A DNA stretch of 64,000 nt from a bacterium YEK0313 (lineage in GTDB: Bacteria; Pseudomonadota; Alphaproteobacteria; Rhizobiales; Phreatobacteraceae). Made by a program: the position numbers and the translations under genes. Positions within the stretch are counted from its first letter, which is position 1. Each line of letters opens with the position of its first letter. Below, piece by piece: positions 19,499 through 27,312 of this stretch. The notes below the pieces were generated by a model, which was not told the DNA's origin, searched no databases, and saw only the letters and a program-made list of their open reading frames with translations. Location: the NCBI GenBank assembly GCA_000751295.2, contig CCMO02000001.1, forward strand, positions 4,616,615 through 4,680,614, written 5' to 3'.

Positions 19499-20476
19499 TC
19501 ATAGCCCGTCGAGAAACGCAAGGATCAGGCTGCTGACCTCCTCGGGCCGTTCCTGCTGGATCCAGTGGCCGGCCATGTCGATGACATGCAGGCCGCGCAG
19601 GCCCGGCAGGGTTTGCGGATAGGCTTCGAGCTGCGCCTTGGCGGCGGGAAACCGCATCACGCCGTCCTTGGCGCCGACGATGAACAGGGCCGGCTGGCGG
19701 ATCGGCTCGCCGCGCCAGGGCGCCATGATGTGGAAGTTGCGCGTCAGGTTGCGGTACCAGTTGAGCCCGCCGCGGAAGCCAGCGCGGCGGAACTCGCCGG
19801 ACATGTAGGCGAGATGCTCCGCCGGCAGCCAGTCCGGCAGTTCCTCGGGATCGACGGTATTGGCGAGCAGGCCGCCGGGGCCGAGATGGGTGAAGCCCTT
19901 CGTGCGGTCGCGCTGATTGCCCGAAGCGGTGAAATAGATGCGGCGCAGGCTCGCCTCGGGGTCGCGGTCGAGCTCGGCCTCGGCGATGCCGGGCGCCTGG
20001 AAATACTGGATATAGAAGTCGTGAATGCCGAGCTTCTCGAACGAGGAGAGCAGGTCGGTATGGCCCGGCGGCGTCCAGGGCACGCTCATGCCGACGACCG
20101 CGCGGAAGATGTCGGGACGCAGGAGCGCCGCGTGCCAGGCGACCGGCGCGCCCCAATCGTGGCCGACGATGACCGCTTCGCTCGCCCCCAGCGCCTTCAC
20201 CAGGCCGACCTGGTCGGCGACGAGATCGAGAATGGTATAGCGGGCGATCTCGGCGGGCGCATCGGTGCCGCCATAGCCGCGCATGTCGGGCGCGACCGCC
20301 CGGTAGCCGCGCGCGGCGAGCGCTTCCAACTGATGCCGCCAGGATGCCCAGCCTTCGGGCCAGCCATGGCAGAACAGCACCAGCGGGCCCTCGCCGGCTT
20401 CCGCATAACGCATGACGATGCCATTGGCCTTGATGGTCCGAAGGGTGATCGCCGCCGCCGCTTCACTGCTCATCAT
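19499..20476 (-). CDS. Alpha/beta hydrolase, epoxide hydrolase-like
   Basis: This is a cytoplasmic hydrolase of 325 residues. It shows the oxyanion motif FCHGWPEGWASWRHQ, the nucleophile elbow VGHDWGAPVAW with an Asp nucleophile typical of epoxide hydrolases, the acid region IVGAKDGVMRFPAA, and the catalytic His in MAGHWIQQERPEEV. The ATG pair at 20476/20473 follows a strong GAGGAGA ribosome site, so the 97-codon upstream extension of the frame is rejected. It diverges from the SRPBCC-ArsR operon and shares a promoter region containing inverted repeats. Confidence 0.9.
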   Translation of the reverse strand: MMSSEAAAAITLRTIKANGIVMRYAEAGEGPLVLFCHGWPEGWASWRHQLEALAARGYRAVAPDMRGYGGTDAPAEIARYTILDLVADQVGLVKALGASEAVIVGHDWGAPVAWHAALLRPDIFRAVVGMSVPWTPPGHTDLLSSFEKLGIHDFYIQYFQAPGIAEAELDRDPEASLRRIYFTASGNQRDRTKGFTHLGPGGLLANTVDPEELPDWLPAEHLAYMSGEFRRAGFRGGLNWYRNLTRNFHIMAPWRGEPIRQPALFIVGAKDGVMRFPAAKAQLEAYPQTLPGLRGLHVIDMAGHWIQQERPEEVSSLILAFLDGL

Positions 20477-20551
20477 CTCTCCTCGCACCTGTCGCCGTCC
20501 GGACGGTCGATTACTGGCACGAACGGCGCCAGAGCGGCAGGGTGATAAAGA

Positions 20552-20567
20552 GCAACTTATTGGTTGC
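20552..20567. promoter_or_regulatory. Operator candidate GCAAC-N6-GTTGC (site 1)
   Basis: A perfect inverted repeat, GCAAC-TTATTG-GTTGC, in the divergent promoter region between the epoxide-hydrolase-like gene and the SRPBCC-ArsR operon. A second copy with the same half-sites and the same 6-base spacing lies 44 bp downstream. ArsR-family dimers bind such short dyads and commonly autoregulate. Confidence 0.55.
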
Positions 20568-20594
20568 ATATCAGCACAGGCTGGATTATGAACA

Positions 20595-20612
20595 GGCAAC
20601 CAGGAGGTTGCC
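20595..20612 (+). promoter_or_regulatory. Operator / RBS-hairpin candidate (site 2)
   Basis: GGCAACC-AGGA-GGTTGCC is a perfect 7-bp inverted repeat that contains the Shine-Dalgarno AGGAGG (20602-20607) of the SRPBCC gene starting at 20616. It contains the same GCAAC-N6-GTTGC core as site 1. It can be read as a DNA operator or as an RNA hairpin that hides the ribosome site; the matching site 1 favours the operator reading. Confidence 0.55.
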
Positions 20613-20615
20613 GAT

Positions 20616-21062
20616 ATGACCGATCGCATCGAGAAATCCGTGCTTCTGAAGGCGCCGGTGGCGCGCGTCTGGCGGGCACTGACCGACCACAACGAATTCG
20701 GGACGTGGTTCCGGGTGAAGCTGGATGGCCCCTTCGTGACCGGCGAGACCGCGACCGGACACATCACCTATCCGGGCTACGAACATGTGCAGTGGCAGGC
20801 CAGGGTCGTGACGATGGATGAACCGCGGCTGTTCGCCTTCACCTGGCATCCCTATGCCGTCGATCCCGCCGTCGACTATTCCGGCGAGACGCCGACCCTC
20901 GTCGAGTTCCGCCTCGTGCCCGAGGCCGGCGGCACGCGGCTCGACATCGTCGAATCCGGTTTCGACAAGGTGCCGGCGCAGCGCCGGGCCGAAGCCATGC
21001 GCATGAACGACGGCGGCTGGGCCGAGCAGGTCGAGAACATCAAGGCGCATGTCGAAAGCTAA
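20616..21062 (+). CDS. SRPBCC (AHSA1-like) domain protein
   Basis: This is a 148-residue single-domain protein with the START/Bet v1-like fold: IEKSVLLKAPVARVWRALTDHNEFGTWF at the N terminus and GGWAEQVENIKAHVES at the C terminus. Such proteins bind hydrophobic ligands; those encoded with an ArsR regulator are a recurring pair. Its end overlaps the ArsR start by 14 bases, so they form one operon. No enzymatic function is claimed. Confidence 0.88.
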   Translation: MTDRIEKSVLLKAPVARVWRALTDHNEFGTWFRVKLDGPFVTGETATGHITYPGYEHVQWQARVVTMDEPRLFAFTWHPYAVDPAVDYSGETPTLVEFRLVPEAGGTRLDIVESGFDKVPAQRRAEAMRMNDGGWAEQVENIKAHVES

Positions 21063-21438
21063 AGACGCCCTGATGTCCGCCTTCAATTCGGCCGGCGGGA
21101 CCGGCGCTGCACCGGCCCTCGCCGCGCCCGCCGTCACGGCGCCGATCTTTGCCGCGCTCGGCGATCCGACGCGGCTGTCGCTGCTGGCCCGCCTCAGCGG
21201 CGGGCGCCGGCAGTCGATCGCCGCCCTGTCGGCCCATACCAGCCTGACCCGGCAGGCCGTCACCAAGCACCTGCGCGTGCTGGAGGAGGCCGGCCTGGTC
21301 GTCAGCACGCGCGCGGGGCGCGAGAGCCTGTTCGAATTCCGGCCGGCGCCGATCGACACCCTGAGGGCCTATCTCGACGACGTGTCGCGCCAGTGGGACG
21401 ACGCGATCGGCCGGCTTCAGGCCTTCGTCGAAGACTGA
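21049..21438 (+). CDS. ArsR-family (non-metal type) repressor
   Basis: This is a winged-helix repressor of 129 residues: PIFAALGDPTRLSLLARLSGG, recognition helix region LTRQAVTKHLRVLEEAGLV and wing VSTRAGRESLFEF. I see no cysteine metal-binding motif, so a metalloregulator is unlikely; it resembles the SdpR-like members that accompany SRPBCC proteins. The two GCAAC-N6-GTTGC sites upstream of the operon are its probable operators. Its 3' end overlaps the MFS gene tail by 22 bases (convergent). Confidence 0.9.
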   Translation: MSKAKDALMSAFNSAGGTGAAPALAAPAVTAPIFAALGDPTRLSLLARLSGGRRQSIAALSAHTSLTRQAVTKHLRVLEEAGLVVSTRAGRESLFEFRPAPIDTLRAYLDDVSRQWDDAIGRLQAFVED

Positions 21439-22793
21439 TCCTCCGCCATCAGGACGAAGGCGAGAGCGGCGCAGGCGATCTGCACCCCGCCGCCGGCCAG
21501 CATGGCGAGGCGGAGGCCGGCCGCACCTTCGCCCGCAAGCGCGTGCAGCGCGCCGAGCAGCGCGACGCCGATGGAGGCACCGGCCATGCGCGCCACATTG
21601 ATCAGCGCGCTGGCCGTCCCCGAACGGGCCGCCGGGACGGCGCCGACCGCCGCTCCCATCAGCGGACCGGTGGCAAGGCCCATGCCGAGCCCGGTGAGGC
21701 CGAGGCCGGCTTCCGCGGCGATGAGGCTGCCGGAACCCGCGCCGATGACGCCGAGGCCGAGGCCGATGAGCCCGAGGCCGCCGGCGACCACCGCGCGCGT
21801 GTCCGCCGCCGCTTCGGCCCGACCGGAAAACGGCGAGACCAGCACGAAGGTCAGCGCCATCGGCATCAGGGCGAGGCCGGCGCCGGTCGCGTCGAACCGG
21901 CCCGTCGCCTGCCAGGTGAAGGGCAGCAGGAACAGGACACCGTACATGCCGAAGGTCATGCCTGCCGTCGCGATGATGGCACCGCAAAAGCGGGGTGCGG
22001 CGAACAGGTCCGGCGGCACCAGGGCGGCGCTGCCGCGCCGGGCTTCGGCCATGGCGAACAGGATGAACAGGACGAGGCTTGCGGCGAACAGGAGGAGGGC
22101 GAGGTGCGATGCGCCGTGCAGTGCGATCGCCCCGCCGGCCAGCAGTCCGAGCGCTGCGGCGCCCAGCACCTGCCCTGTCAGATCGAAACTGCGGCCGCCG
22201 GGATCGGCGCTTTCCGGAATGTAGGCCGGTGCCGCGGCGAGCGCAGCCAAGCCGAGGGGAACCACGACGAGGAAAATGCTGCGCCAGCCGAGACGATCCA
22301 CCAGGACGCCGCCGAGCGTCGGACCGAGCGCGAGCGCAAGGCCGTTGCAGGCGGCCCAGATGCCGAGCGCGCGGCTGCGTTCGGCCGGGTTGGTGAAGAC
22401 GACGCGGACGATGGCCAGCGACGCCGGCAGCATGAGCGCGGCGCCGAGGCCGGCCAGAGCCCGGCCGGCGATCAGCAGCGCCACGGACGGCGCCAGCGCG
22501 CAGATGAGCGAAGCGACGGTGAAGATGCCGACGCCGATCATGAAGCCGCGGCGGCGGCCATGGAGATCGGCGAGGAGGCCGCCGGTCATCAGCAGCACCG
22601 CATAGGTCAGATTGTAGCTGTCGAGCACCCATTGCAGCGCCGCGACGCCGGCTCCGAAATGATCGCCGATCGGCCGGGTGGCGAGATTGACCACGGCCGT
22701 GTCGAGCTGGGCGAGCAGCACCGCAAGGCAGAGCGTGATGAGGCAGAGGCCGGGGCGCACGGCCGGCCGCGCGGCCTGTGATGGCGCAACCAT
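21417..22793 (-). CDS. MFS exporter, DHA2 (14-TM) type
   Basis: This inner-membrane drug:proton antiporter-like transporter has 458 residues. Motif A is GGLLADLHGRRRGFMIG, motif B-like GRALAGLGAALMLPASLAIV, motif C-like GIWAACNGLALALGPTLGGVLVDRLGWRSIF, and the N-terminal motif D1 AQLDTAVVNLATRPIG is characteristic of DHA2. Substrate is unknown. It diverges from the thioesterase-like gene and converges on the ArsR gene. Confidence 0.92.
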   Translation of the reverse strand: MVAPSQAARPAVRPGLCLITLCLAVLLAQLDTAVVNLATRPIGDHFGAGVAALQWVLDSYNLTYAVLLMTGGLLADLHGRRRGFMIGVGIFTVASLICALAPSVALLIAGRALAGLGAALMLPASLAIVRVVFTNPAERSRALGIWAACNGLALALGPTLGGVLVDRLGWRSIFLVVVPLGLAALAAAPAYIPESADPGGRSFDLTGQVLGAAALGLLAGGAIALHGASHLALLLFAASLVLFILFAMAEARRGSAALVPPDLFAAPRFCGAIIATAGMTFGMYGVLFLLPFTWQATGRFDATGAGLALMPMALTFVLVSPFSGRAEAAADTRAVVAGGLGLIGLGLGVIGAGSGSLIAAEAGLGLTGLGMGLATGPLMGAAVGAVPAARSGTASALINVARMAGASIGVALLGALHALAGEGAAGLRLAMLAGGGVQIACAALAFVLMAEDQSSTKA

Positions 22794-22990
22794 GGGATCG
22801 GGGTGCCTCCTTGTGGGACACCTTCAGCCTAACCGCCGGGACGAGCGGATGTTTCGGGCGGTGTCGAAACGTGCCGCCGCGCCGCCGGCGGCATCGGCCG
22901 AACGGCCGGCCGTGATGACCTGCCATGTCATTGAATCCGGGCACCGGGCAGCCGACCATGGCGCCTTGAGACCATCACCAGGAGCCCGCC

Positions 22991-23836
22991 GTGCCGTCCG
23001 CATCCGACCAAGACCTGCATCCCTTCGACCAGGCAACCCGGGTCGTCGTCGAGAACGGCAACCGTTTCGGCGCCACCAGCGACCAGTACTGGGCCTTTGT
23101 CGGCCCGTTCGGCGGCGCGACCGCCGCCACCATCCTGCAGGCGGTGTTGACCCATGGCGAGCGCAGCGGCGAGGCGCTGGCACTCACCGTCAACTATTGC
23201 GCGCCCGTGCGGCGCGGCCGTTTCGGCATCGACGCGCGTCTCGTCCGTGCCAACCGTTCCTCGCAGCACTGGTCCGTGGAGCTCGTCCAGGACGCCGAGG
23301 ACGGGTCGGGCCAGGAGGTGGTCGCAACCGCGACCGCGATCACCGCCGAGCGCCGGCCCTCCTTCGCGCATCAGGTCGCGACCATGCCGGACGTGGTGCC
23401 GTCATCGCAGGTGAAGCCGCTGGTGATGGAGGGGTTTTCCGGCTGGACCCGGCAATATGACTTCCGCTTCGTCTCCGGCCTGCCCCGGTTCCGCGACCCG
23501 TCGGATGCAGCGCTCGCCGATTCCCGCTCGGAACTGTGGCTGTCGGACCATCGGCCGCGGCGGATCGACATGCTGTCGCTCGCCGCCATGGCGGATGCTT
23601 TTTTCGGCCGCATCTTCCATGTCCGCGGCGGCATGGTGCCGTTCGGCACGGTGTCGATGACCACCTATTTCCATATCGACGCGGCCGAGCTGGCGGCCGA
23701 GGATACCACCGAGCTGCTCGGGGTCGCCGACGCCCAGGTCTTCAGCCGCTCCTACGGCGACCAGACGGCTCAGCTCTGGACGCCGTCGGGACGGCTCGTC
23801 GCGACCAGCCAGCAGATCACCTATTTCAAGGCTTAG
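22991..23836 (+). CDS. Acyl-CoA thioesterase-like (TesB/4HBT_3 fold) protein
   Basis: This 281-residue protein has a double hot-dog organisation like TesB-type thioesterases: an N-terminal half with YWAFVGPFGGATAATILQAVL and NYCAPVRRGRFGIDARLVRANRSSQHW, and a C-terminal half with SLAAMADAFFGRIFHVRGGMVPFGTVSMTTYFH. Proteins of this type hydrolyse acyl-CoAs. The substrate chain cannot be predicted. AGGAG-type sequence precedes the ATG. It diverges from the MFS gene by about 200 bases. Confidence 0.78.
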   Translation: MPSASDQDLHPFDQATRVVVENGNRFGATSDQYWAFVGPFGGATAATILQAVLTHGERSGEALALTVNYCAPVRRGRFGIDARLVRANRSSQHWSVELVQDAEDGSGQEVVATATAITAERRPSFAHQVATMPDVVPSSQVKPLVMEGFSGWTRQYDFRFVSGLPRFRDPSDAALADSRSELWLSDHRPRRIDMLSLAAMADAFFGRIFHVRGGMVPFGTVSMTTYFHIDAAELAAEDTTELLGVADAQVFSRSYGDQTAQLWTPSGRLVATSQQITYFKA

Positions 23837-23880
23837 CGTTTAGTCGTTCCTGGAAAATGATTTGCACGAGGGTGAGCCGT

Positions 23881-23937
23881 CCTTCGAGGCTCGCGTTCGG
23901 CTCGCGCCTCAGGAGGAGGACTAGTGAATCTCGAAGG
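23881..23937. repeat. REP-like hairpin repeat element
   Basis: An outer perfect inverted repeat CCTTCGAG (23881-23888) / CTCGAAGG (23930-23937) encloses an inner imperfect dyad GAGGCTCGCG / CTCGCGCCTC. It fills the convergent gap between the thioesterase-like gene and dnaE2. Short dispersed elements of this design are common in Hyphomicrobiales intergenic regions; only one copy is visible here, so the dispersed nature is inferred. Confidence 0.5.
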
Positions 23938-23994
23938 ATGGCCGGACTGCGCGCAGAACAGCAGATACAAAGGAGCGGCTTGCCGGCCGCCTCA

Positions 23995-26900
23995 TTAATG
24001 AAAGTCGCGTGATTTCGGCAGGATCCGGACATTGCGCGGATGGCCGGACTGGCGCGGATGGCCGGACTGGCGCGGATGGCCGGACTGGCGCGGATATTGC
24101 GGATGGGCGGCCTCGTCGGCGCGGCCGACGAGCGGCTCGGTCCGATGCGTGTCCGAGAGATGGCCGAGCTCCGCCGTGCGGTCGATCACCCGCTCGGCCA
24201 TCAGGTGCACGACATTTTCCGGGCTCTTCTGGATCAGGCCCTCGATCAGCAGCAGGCGCGCGCCCATCACCTCGCGACGAAAGCGCTCGAACTTGCGCGC
24301 CCAGAGCACGACATTGGTGATGCCGGTCTCGTCCTCCAGCGTGATGAAGATCGCCGTGCCGTTGCCCGGCCGCTGGCGCACCAGGACGACGCCGGCGACC
24401 TTGGCGAAGGCGCCATCGGGCTTGTCGTTGGTGCCGCGGCAGGTGGTCACCCCCTCGCCGGCAAAACGCGGGCGCAGGATCTCCATCGGATGGGCCTTCA
24501 GCGACAGCCGGACCGTCTGGTAGTCGGCCGCCACATGTTCCGCGAGCGGCATGACCGGCAGGCGCGCATCCGCGTCCTCGCCAAGCTCGCGCGCGGCAGC
24601 GGCGGCGAAGAGCGGCAGCGGCTGGTCGTCCGGCAGCCGGCGCACCGCCCAGAGCGCCTCGCGCCGGTCGAGCCCGATCGAGCGGCAGGCATCGGCATCG
24701 GCGAGGATCTGCAGCGCCCGGTGCGGCAGGCCGGTGCGGACGGCAAACTCCTCGATGCCGGCAAACCCCTTGCCGCGCCTATCCTTCAGCACCTCGGCCC
24801 AGGCTTTCTGGAAACCGTCGACCTGGCGGAAGCCGAGCCTCAGCGCGAGCTCGCCCTCGGCATTGCGCTGCAGGTGGTTGTCCCAGAGGCTTTCGTTGAG
24901 ATCGACCGGCCGCACCTCGACGCCATGCTCGCGGGCGTCGCGGACGATCTGCGCCGGTGCGTAGAAGCCCATGGGCTGGGCGTTGAGCAGGGCGCAGGCG
25001 AAGGCCGCCGGATGGTGGCATTTGATCCAGGAGGAGATGTAGACGAGCTTGGCGAAGGAAGCGGCATGGCTTTCCGGAAAGCCGTAGCTGCCGAAACCCT
25101 TGATCTGCTCGAAGCAGTTCCTGGCGAAATCGGGCGGATAGCCGCGCGCCACCATGCGCCCGACCATCTTTTCCTGGAAGGTCCCGATCGTGCCGGCATT
25201 GCGGAAGGTCGCCATCGCCTTGCGCAGGCCGTTCGCCTCGTCCGCGGTAAATTTCGCCGCCTCCATGGCGAGCCGCATCGCCTGTTCCTGGAACAGCGGC
25301 ACGCCCATGGTCTTGCCGAGAACCTTGTGGAGCTCATCCTCCAATCCGTGTTCCGGCGCTGGCGCGGGAAAAGTCACCGGTTCCTGGCCGTTCCGGCGAC
25401 GCAGATAGGGATGGACCATATTGCCCTGGATCGGGCCCGGCCGGACGATGGCTACCTGGATGACGAGGTCATAGAGGCTCTTCGGTTTCAACCGCGGCAG
25501 CATGTTGATCTGCGCCCGGCTCTCCACCTGGAACACGCCGATGGAATCGCCCTTCTGCAGCATGGCGTAGACATCGGGATCTTCAGGCGGAACATCGGCG
25601 AGCCCGTAATCCAGGCCGTTATGCTCACGCAGAAGGTCGAAAGCCTTGCGGATGCAGGTGAGCATGCCGAGCGCCAGCACGTCGACCTTCATCAGCCTCA
25701 GCTCGTCGATATCGTCCTTGTCCCATTCGATGAAGGTGCGATCATCCATGGCGGCATTGCCGATCGGCACCATTTCGTCGAGCCGGTCGCGTGTCAGCAC
25801 GAAGCCCCCGACATGTTGGGAGAGGTGGCGCGGAAAGCCGAGGAGGCGGACGGCGAGGTCGACCGCCCGCCGCACCGTGGCATTGGCCGGGTCGAGCCCG
25901 GCCTGGCGGATCTGTTCGTCGCTGATCCCCTCGCCCCAGCTGCCCCAGACCATGCCGGCGAGCCTTGCGGTGACATCCTCGGTGAGGCCCATCACCTTGC
26001 CGACCTCCCGGATGGCGCTGCGCGGCCGGTAGCTGATGACGGTCGCGGCAATGCCGGCCCGGTCGCGGCCGTAGCGCGCGTAGATGTGCTGGATCACCTC
26101 CTCGCGCCGCTCATGTTCGAAATCGACGTCGATATCAGGCGGTTCGCGCCGTTCGCTCGACAGGAAGCGGGCGAACAGGACGTCATGGTCGTTCGGATCG
26201 ACCGCGGTAATGCCGAGCACATAGCAGACGGCTGAATTCGCCGCCGAACCCCGGCCCTGGCAGAGAATGCCCTTATCATCGGCGACTCGGACGATATCGC
26301 GAATGGTCAGGAAATAACGGGCATAGTCGAGGTCGCGGATGAGCTGCAGTTCCTCTTTGAGGAGGTTTATCACCTTATCGGGAACGCCTGCCGGGTAGCG
26401 GATCGCAGCGTTCAGCCAAGTCAACTCCTCAAGCCAACTCTGAGCATTCCAGCCAGGCGGCACCGGCTCTTCAGGATATTCGTATTCGAGCTGGGAAAGC
26501 GAAAATTCGACCCGCGCCAGAACATGCTGGATCTCGTCGAGCGCCTGGGGACAGTCGCGGAACAGCCGCGCCATCTCGCGCGGATCCTTCAGGTGCCGGT
26601 CGGCATTGACCTCCAGGAGACGGCCGGCCGCCTCGATCGTCGTGCCCTCGCGGATGCAGGTCATGACATCCTGCAGGTCGCGCTGGCCGGGCACGTGATA
26701 GAGCACGTCGTTGACCGCAACGAGCGCAAGGCCGGCGTCCGCGCCGAGCCGTGCCAGGCGGGCGAGCCGGCGCCGGTCGTCGCCCTGCCGGTGCATGGCC
26801 GCGGCGGCCCAGGCGGCACCGGGCGCCGCCTCGGCGACGCGCGCGAGCACGCCGGCAAGGCCGTCGAGGGAGCGGCCGGGCATGACGATGAGCAGGAGGC

Positions 26901-27312
26901 CGCCGGTGTCGGCGAGGAGATCGTTCAGGGCGATCAGGCATTCGCCTTTTTTCGCCTTGCGGTTGCCCATGGTCAGCAGCCGGCAGAGCCGGCCCCAGCC
27001 GGCCCTGTTCGCGGGATAGGCGATGATGTCGGGTGCGCCGTCGGTGAAGACGAGGCGTGCCCCGACCGCAAGCTTGAAGCGGGCGGCCGCCTCGGCCGCC
27101 GGTCCGCCCGCCGCGGCAAGCTGCTCGCGGATCTGGTTCAGCGCCGCATAGGCCCTGACGACGCCGGCCACGGTGTTGCGGTCGGCGATGCCGATGCCGG
27201 CATGGCCGAGCGCGAAGGCCGTCAGGACCAGGTCCCGGGCATGGGAGGCGCCGCGCAGGAAGGAAAAATTGGTTGATGTCGCAAGCTCGGCATAGGTCGG
27301 GTCGTGGCTCAT
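23995..27312 (-). CDS. dnaE2: Error-prone DNA polymerase DnaE2 (ImuC)
   Basis: This is the translesion C-family DNA polymerase alpha subunit of the SOS mutasome, 1105 residues. It starts with the PHP domain (YAELATSTNFSFLRGASHA), has the polymerase core (CQGRGSAANSAVCYVLGITAVDP and PPDIDVDFEHERREEVIQHIYARYG carrying the catalytic aspartates) and an OB domain (VLVRQRPGNGTAIFITLEDETGITNVVLW), and ends NVRILPKSRDFH, the usual DnaE2 C terminus. Just before that end it carries a tandem RQSGHP repeat encoded by an 18-bp DNA repeat. Its start overlaps imuB by four bases. It is expected to be LexA-controlled from the box at 29595. Confidence 0.96.
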   Translation of the reverse strand: MSHDPTYAELATSTNFSFLRGASHARDLVLTAFALGHAGIGIADRNTVAGVVRAYAALNQIREQLAAAGGPAAEAAARFKLAVGARLVFTDGAPDIIAYPANRAGWGRLCRLLTMGNRKAKKGECLIALNDLLADTGGLLLIVMPGRSLDGLAGVLARVAEAAPGAAWAAAAMHRQGDDRRRLARLARLGADAGLALVAVNDVLYHVPGQRDLQDVMTCIREGTTIEAAGRLLEVNADRHLKDPREMARLFRDCPQALDEIQHVLARVEFSLSQLEYEYPEEPVPPGWNAQSWLEELTWLNAAIRYPAGVPDKVINLLKEELQLIRDLDYARYFLTIRDIVRVADDKGILCQGRGSAANSAVCYVLGITAVDPNDHDVLFARFLSSERREPPDIDVDFEHERREEVIQHIYARYGRDRAGIAATVISYRPRSAIREVGKVMGLTEDVTARLAGMVWGSWGEGISDEQIRQAGLDPANATVRRAVDLAVRLLGFPRHLSQHVGGFVLTRDRLDEMVPIGNAAMDDRTFIEWDKDDIDELRLMKVDVLALGMLTCIRKAFDLLREHNGLDYGLADVPPEDPDVYAMLQKGDSIGVFQVESRAQINMLPRLKPKSLYDLVIQVAIVRPGPIQGNMVHPYLRRRNGQEPVTFPAPAPEHGLEDELHKVLGKTMGVPLFQEQAMRLAMEAAKFTADEANGLRKAMATFRNAGTIGTFQEKMVGRMVARGYPPDFARNCFEQIKGFGSYGFPESHAASFAKLVYISSWIKCHHPAAFACALLNAQPMGFYAPAQIVRDAREHGVEVRPVDLNESLWDNHLQRNAEGELALRLGFRQVDGFQKAWAEVLKDRRGKGFAGIEEFAVRTGLPHRALQILADADACRSIGLDRREALWAVRRLPDDQPLPLFAAAAARELGEDADARLPVMPLAEHVAADYQTVRLSLKAHPMEILRPRFAGEGVTTCRGTNDKPDGAFAKVAGVVLVRQRPGNGTAIFITLEDETGITNVVLWARKFERFRREVMGARLLLIEGLIQKSPENVVHLMAERVIDRTAELGHLSDTHRTEPLVGRADEAAHPQYPRQSGHPRQSGHPRQSGHPRNVRILPKSRDFH
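24034..24095. repeat. 18-bp tandem repeat inside dnaE2
   Basis: Three perfect copies of GCGCGGATGGCCGGACTG (24034-24087) plus eight bases of a fourth. Because the unit is 18 bases it keeps the dnaE2 frame and codes RQSGHP repeats just before the conserved C-terminal end. The 14-mer GGATGGCCGGACTG also occurs at 23936-23949, outside the gene at the edge of the REP-like hairpin. Confidence 0.9.

Noticed and set aside
24034..24095. Repeats considered as a CRISPR array
   Set aside because: Units are contiguous with no spacers and lie in frame within dnaE2.
24040..26235. 731-codon open frame opposite dnaE2
   Set aside because: No family resemblance, and dnaE2 on the other strand is certain.
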